From Flavobacteriales bacterium UBA4660 (GTDB taxonomy: Bacteria > Bacteroidota > Bacteroidia > Flavobacteriales_D > Sanyastnellaceae), in the NCBI GenBank assembly GCA_002405435.1, contig DHLU01000250.1, positions 11,196-20,402 on the forward strand: 9,207 nt of DNA, written 5' to 3'. Numbering within the stretch: position 1 is the first letter of the stretch; every line of letters begins with the position of its first letter. Position numbers and translations under genes: made by a program. Positions 5,844 to 9,207 of this stretch are shown piece after piece. The notes beneath the pieces are model-generated. The model saw nothing but the letters and a program-made list of their open reading frames with translations, searched no databases and was not told the origin of the DNA.

Positions 5844-6142
5844 ACCACCAGCCTGTTTCTGATGTGATCACCGATCATAAGGAATTGCGGCATTTTGAAA
5901 TGCGCCACCGCGACCATCTTCTTTATATTGAGTACGAAGTGAGGGAGGGCAAGTTGTTTCTCACGCAAACCCATGTGCCCTCAGACAAGGAAGAAGCACA
6001 AACCCTCCTGATCGAAAATGTGCTGAAGCACGTGGAAAACACTTCCGGTCTGAAGGTGGTGCCCTGGAGCAAGGCAGTGGCCAACCACATCCGCAAAAAC
6101 CCCGAGTGGAAGCGGATTCTCAGCACAGGCATACGGTTATGA
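5819..6142 (+). CDS. Small GNAT-like protein (COG2388/NATD1-type N-acetyltransferase)
   Basis: A 107-residue protein. The segments HLLYIEYEVREGKLFLTQTH (33-52), VENTSGLKVVPWSKAVANHI (72-91) and NPEWKRIL (94-101) follow the pattern of the short GNAT family that includes human NATD1 and E. coli YjdJ, in which a small core ends with a KHPE-like motif. In that family the loop after the T-x-VP motif carries glycines (GxGxG/A) that hold the acetyl-CoA pyrophosphate. Here the loop is PSDKEEAQ (54-61) with no glycine, so acetyl-CoA binding may be lost or altered. The frame is open further upstream to an ATG at 5666, but that part has no family similarity and lies within the oxygenase gene. The ATG at 5819 gives the normal length. 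The stop overlaps the next start as ATGA. Substrate unknown. Confidence 0.78.
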   Translation: MDEAKDPLNHQPVSDVITDHKELRHFEMRHRDHLLYIEYEVREGKLFLTQTHVPSDKEEAQTLLIENVLKHVENTSGLKVVPWSKAVANHIRKNPEWKRILSTGIRL

Positions 6143-6750
6143 CCGCTCCGGTTACGTACCGCACCGTCTCCCGCACGGGCTCTTCCATGCACCGTGTGCT
6201 CGGCAGTCGCCACCTCGGCAAGGCCGTTCCCGTGACAGATTCGGCTTCGGTTCGCGCAGTGCTGGATGGCCTGCGCAGCGAATACCGCGACGCGACCCAT
6301 ATTGCCTATGCCTGGCGGCTGGGTTGGAAAAAAGAGGCCTTCCGGCACAGCGATGACGGCGAACCATCAGGAACCGCCGGCCGCCCCATCTTCGGCCAGT
6401 TGCAGTCTTTTGACCTCACCGATGTATGCGTCGCCGTCGTGCGCTACTACGGAGGCACCAAACTGGGCACGGGCGGACTCACAGAAGCCTATAAAACGGC
6501 AGCCCGGCTCGCCATCGAAGACGCAGGCTGCACCGAGCAGCCCGTCAGGTCGCAGGTCGATATCGCCTTCGCCTTTTCCGCGATGCCGCAGATTATGAAG
6601 CTCACCAAGGTGCCCGCTATCGAAAAAATCAAGCTGGAAACAGGTGAAAATTGCAGGATGTCGCTCAGTATTCCGCTGCACCTGCGCGACCGGCTGCTCG
6701 CACAAGTGACCCAGGTTGCAGGCGCACAGGTCATATCCACCTCCTGCTGA
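6139..6750 (+). CDS. IMPACT/YigZ family protein (UPF0029)
   Basis: A 203-residue protein of the usual YigZ length. The N-terminal IMPACT domain has the two signature blocks HSDDGEPSGTAGRP (70-83) and RYYGGTKLGTGGL (102-114), followed by the C-terminal ferredoxin-like DUF1949-type domain (about 136-200). The biochemical role of bacterial YigZ is not established; eukaryotic IMPACT regulates the eIF2α kinase GCN2, and a ribosome-linked or RNA-binding role is often proposed for bacterial members. The start is taken at the ATG at 6139, which overlaps the preceding stop in ATGA and suggests translational coupling. A start 11 codons upstream at 6106 is possible but would overlap the previous gene more and adds a stretch unlike the family. 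It is the last gene of its unit; a new promoter follows within 31 bases. Confidence 0.95.
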   Translation: MTAPVTYRTVSRTGSSMHRVLGSRHLGKAVPVTDSASVRAVLDGLRSEYRDATHIAYAWRLGWKKEAFRHSDDGEPSGTAGRPIFGQLQSFDLTDVCVAVVRYYGGTKLGTGGLTEAYKTAARLAIEDAGCTEQPVRSQVDIAFAFSAMPQIMKLTKVPAIEKIKLETGENCRMSLSIPLHLRDRLLAQVTQVAGAQVISTSC

Positions 6751-6780
6751 ACCAAAAAACACCCGAAGGCCCGCGCCGAC

Positions 6781-6788
6781 TACCTTTG
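6781..6788 (+). promoter_or_regulatory. -7 promoter box for the arginase operon
   Basis: TACCTTTG is an exact match to TAnnTTTG and is followed by CC, a common extension of this box. It ends 22 bases before the arginase ATG, giving a leader of about 15-18 bases. It lies in the 60-base gap after yigZ. No TTG is evident near -33, and the gap contains no obvious terminator for the upstream operon. Confidence 0.65.
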
Positions 6789-6810
6789 CCCCTTCCAGGA
6801 ACGCTTCCGC

Positions 6811-7776
6811 ATGAAAACGCAAAAAAAAACCCGGTCCATCCGGTTGATTGAAGTACCCAGCGAGGTAGGTGCAGGCACACGGGGCGCCAGCCTTGGCATC
6901 GATGCGGTAAAAATTGCAGCCCTCGATTTCCGCTCCAACTTCTTTAAGACGTACCGGAGCATCGTGATCCCCAACGACAACCAGGCACTCTACGGCAACC
7001 CTGGTAACCGCTATGCCAAACACATCCGCTCTGTGCTGAAAATGTACGAGCGGGTAGGGGCGGCGGTGCGCGATACCCTGCGCGATGGGAAGTTCCCGCT
7101 GCGCATAAGCGGTGACCACAGCAGCGCAGGGGGCACCATCTCGGGTATTCGGATGGCCTATCCCGAATCGCGGCTCGGCGTCATCTGGATCGATGCCCAT
7201 GCCGACCTGCACTCACCCTACACCACCCCGCGCGGCAACATGCACGGCATGCCCCTGGCCGCATCCCTCAGCGAAGACAACATCGAGGAAAAGACCAACG
7301 ACCTCGACTATGAAACCATCGAACTCTGGGAGCTGCTCAAGAACGTCGGCGATATTGCACCAAAGATTGAATACAGGGATGTTATCTATATGACCCTCAG
7401 GGATAAGGAGGAGCAAGAAACGGCCCTTATCAAGCAGCACAAGGTGCGGGTTCACTCGACCAACGAAATCAGAAAAACAGGCATTACCAAACTCTGCCGT
7501 GAAGCGCTCAAATACCTCTCCCACTGCGATAAAATCTATATCAGTTTCGATGTAGATTCGATGGACCCCACCGTTAGCCGCGGAACAGGTAGGCCGGTTA
7601 AGGGGGGTATCAACGAACGGGAAGCGGCCGATATCATTCTCGAGTTTCTGCAAAATGAGCGCACATGCTGCCTGGAGTTTACGGAGATCAATCCCACCCT
7701 CGACTCGGAAAACGTTATGGCAGAAACCGTCTTCGAGATCCTGCAGAAGGTGGCCAGACAGGTAGAACTCATCTGA
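6811..7776 (+). CDS. Arginase-family ureohydrolase (probable arginase)
   Basis: A 321-residue cytoplasmic ureohydrolase; arginase splits L-arginine into ornithine and urea at a binuclear manganese centre. All metal ligands are present: H103 in SGDHSSAGGT, D128, H130 and D132 in WIDAHADLH, and D247 and D249 in SFDVDSMDP. E292 in EFTEINP matches the conserved active-site glutamate, and H145 matches the proton-shuttle histidine of human arginase. The substrate loop reads HSPYTTPRGNMHG (134-146), where human arginase I has NTPLTTTSGNLHG. Thus two residues that contact the substrate α-carboxylate (N130, S137 in human numbering) are His and Arg here, while T139 and N143 are kept. Bacteroidota arginases as I remember them share the His but usually have Ser, not Arg. 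Arginase is most likely, with another guanidino substrate possible. It has its own promoter and is followed after three bases by the FAD oxidase gene. Confidence 0.9.
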   Translation: MKTQKKTRSIRLIEVPSEVGAGTRGASLGIDAVKIAALDFRSNFFKTYRSIVIPNDNQALYGNPGNRYAKHIRSVLKMYERVGAAVRDTLRDGKFPLRISGDHSSAGGTISGIRMAYPESRLGVIWIDAHADLHSPYTTPRGNMHGMPLAASLSEDNIEEKTNDLDYETIELWELLKNVGDIAPKIEYRDVIYMTLRDKEEQETALIKQHKVRVHSTNEIRKTGITKLCREALKYLSHCDKIYISFDVDSMDPTVSRGTGRPVKGGINEREAADIILEFLQNERTCCLEFTEINPTLDSENVMAETVFEILQKVARQVELI

Positions 7777-7779
7777 TGC

Positions 7780-9198
7780 ATGGCATTCGCAAGGGTTAAC
7801 GAAGAAGACATCCGGTTTTTTGCATCCGTCGTCGGGGAGGCCCACGTGGTATGCGATGGGGAGGCGCTGCGGCACTATGGCCACGATGAAACCGAAGACC
7901 TGGTCTTTCTGCCCGAAGTGGTCGTGCGGCCCTCATCTGCCGACGAAATTTCCCGGCTGCTCGTGTGGTGCAACCGCAGACAAATACCCGTTACCCCGGC
8001 CGGCGCCCGCACCGGTCTGAGCGGAGGCGCTCTCAGTGTTCACGGTGGATTGCTGCTGAGCACAGAAAGGATGAACCGGATCTTGCATATTGATACCGAC
8101 AACCTTCAGGTCATCACCCAGCCCGGTGTTATCACCCAGGTGCTGCAGGAAGCCGTAGAAGCCGTCGGCCTCTATTATCCGCCTGATCCGTCAAGCCGCG
8201 GCTCCTGTTTCATCGGAGGCAACCTGGCAGAAAATGCCGGAGGACCAAGGGCTGTGAAATACGGTGTTACCAAGGATTTTGTGCTAGATCTCGAGGTAGT
8301 GCTTGCCGACGGATCCGTTATCAGAACGGGCGCACGTACGCTGAAAAATGCCACTGGATACAACCTCACCCAACTGATGGTAGGCAGCGAAGGAACCCTC
8401 GGAATCATCACAGAGGCCGCGCTGAAACTGGTACCGGCGCCCGCCGTCAAACTCCTGATGCTCATCCCCTTCAACTCGGCTGTTAACGCCTGCCGGGCGG
8501 TTAGCGCCATTTTCAGGGCAGGCATCACCCCCAGCGCACTCGAATTTATGGAACGCGACGCGATTGACTACACCCTTCGCTATGTCGATGACGTGGTGCT
8601 GCCCATCACCCCTGAACTACAGGCCCACCTGCTGGTAGAGGTGGACGGCCGTGAAGAAGACACGCTGTGGCAGCAGTGCGAACGCATCTCCGAAACCGTC
8701 GCAGCCCTCGGCGCAGGCGAGGTACTCATCGCCGAAGATGAAGCCCAGAAAAACCAACTCTGGAAATTGCGCCGAAAGGTCGCTGAGGCTGTCAAGGCCA
8801 ACGCCGTCTATAAGGAAGAAGACACGGTGGTTCCGCGCTACCAGCTGCCCGAACTGCTCTCTGGTGTGAAGCAGATTGGCGCGCGGTATGGCTTTGCCAG
8901 TGTGTGCTACGGCCATGCCGGCGATGGTAACCTTCACGTCAATATCCTGCGGGGCATCCTGCCAGACACCCTCTGTCAAGAAGAACTCCCCAAGGCCATT
9001 GCGGAAATTTTCACCCTCACGGTTTCGCTGGGTGGCACCATAAGCGGCGAACACGGCATCGGGCTGGTACAGAAAGAGTATTTGCCGATCGCGGTAGGTC
9101 AGCGGGAAATCGGGTTGATGCGGTCCATAAAAAAAATATTTGACCCCAATGGAATACTCAATCCCGGTAAATTGTTTCCTTCGCTACTTCTTTCATAA
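7780..9198 (+). CDS. FAD-linked 2-hydroxyacid dehydrogenase, GlcD family
   Basis: A 472-residue flavoprotein of the vanillyl-alcohol oxidase/PCMH fold. FAD-binding blocks are PAGARTGLSGGA (73-84), DPSSRGSCFIGGNLAENAGG (136-155) and VGSEGTLGIIT (201-211). The C-terminal FAD-oxidase domain has the GHAGDGNLHVN (378-388) and GGTISGEHGIG (418-428) motifs that form the metal/substrate site, and ends in FDPNGILNPGKLF (454-466). Relatives oxidise glycolate, D-lactate or D-2-hydroxyglutarate and pass electrons to quinone or a partner protein. The single-subunit length fits D-lactate dehydrogenase or glycolate oxidase GlcD; the substrate cannot be fixed from sequence, and no GlcE or GlcF partner lies in the window. 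The ATG at 7780 is three bases after the arginase TGA, indicating one transcript. The stop is followed by nine bases containing an ATG at 9203 that may begin another gene. Confidence 0.93.
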   Translation: MAFARVNEEDIRFFASVVGEAHVVCDGEALRHYGHDETEDLVFLPEVVVRPSSADEISRLLVWCNRRQIPVTPAGARTGLSGGALSVHGGLLLSTERMNRILHIDTDNLQVITQPGVITQVLQEAVEAVGLYYPPDPSSRGSCFIGGNLAENAGGPRAVKYGVTKDFVLDLEVVLADGSVIRTGARTLKNATGYNLTQLMVGSEGTLGIITEAALKLVPAPAVKLLMLIPFNSAVNACRAVSAIFRAGITPSALEFMERDAIDYTLRYVDDVVLPITPELQAHLLVEVDGREEDTLWQQCERISETVAALGAGEVLIAEDEAQKNQLWKLRRKVAEAVKANAVYKEEDTVVPRYQLPELLSGVKQIGARYGFASVCYGHAGDGNLHVNILRGILPDTLCQEELPKAIAEIFTLTVSLGGTISGEHGIGLVQKEYLPIAVGQREIGLMRSIKKIFDPNGILNPGKLFPSLLLS

Positions 9199-9207
9199 CG
9201 CCATGAA

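Noticed and set aside
6367..7884. About 1.5 kb of minus-strand frame with a single stop, opposite yigZ, arginase and the start of the GlcD gene
   Set aside because: The plus strand carries clear families here. Long antisense frames are expected in GC-rich coding DNA, and the translations have no recognisable motif.

Overview
The window is chromosomal DNA from a bacterium that is very probably a member of the Bacteroidota, from a fairly GC-rich lineage. The main evidence is the promoters. Exact matches to the phylum's -7 consensus (TAnnTTTG) lie 4 to 23 bases upstream of four of the likely transcription starts, and clear Shine-Dalgarno sequences are generally missing. The protein styles (RecR, arginase, lipoyl E2) also fit. 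The window holds eleven genes or gene parts and no RNA genes, insertion sequences, CRISPR arrays or phage genes that I can recognise.

The left half reads on the minus strand. From its promoter-proximal end it carries ridA (enamine/imine deaminase), recR (recombinational repair), a 634-residue membrane glycosyltransferase, an AAA-type ATP-binding protein with a C-terminal winged helix, and the first 103 codons of a 2-oxo-acid dehydrogenase E2 subunit that runs off the left edge. The ATPase and the E2 gene each have their own promoter. recR and the glycosyltransferase are 25 bases apart and probably co-transcribed.

The right half reads on the plus strand from a 70-base divergent promoter region at 4977-5046. 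The first unit is a remnant of a type II NADH dehydrogenase gene, then an SM-20/PHD-like 2-oxoglutarate Fe(II) oxygenase, a small GNAT-like protein and an IMPACT/YigZ protein, all overlapping at their ends. A second promoter at 6781 starts an arginase-family ureohydrolase gene, followed three bases later by a GlcD-type FAD-linked 2-hydroxyacid dehydrogenase.

Most genes are housekeeping or metabolic, and I see no complete new defence or mobile system. The most interesting points are these. The NDH-2 remnant seems to join the first ~45 residues directly to the last dozen, leaving its promoter to drive the oxygenase operon. The glycosyltransferase ends in a sugar-phosphate transferase domain that has lost its catalytic middle. 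The ATPase promoter has two abutting -7 boxes inside a 9-bp inverted repeat. The arginase has non-standard residues in its amino-acid-binding loop. The GNAT-like protein has lost its acetyl-CoA loop glycines.
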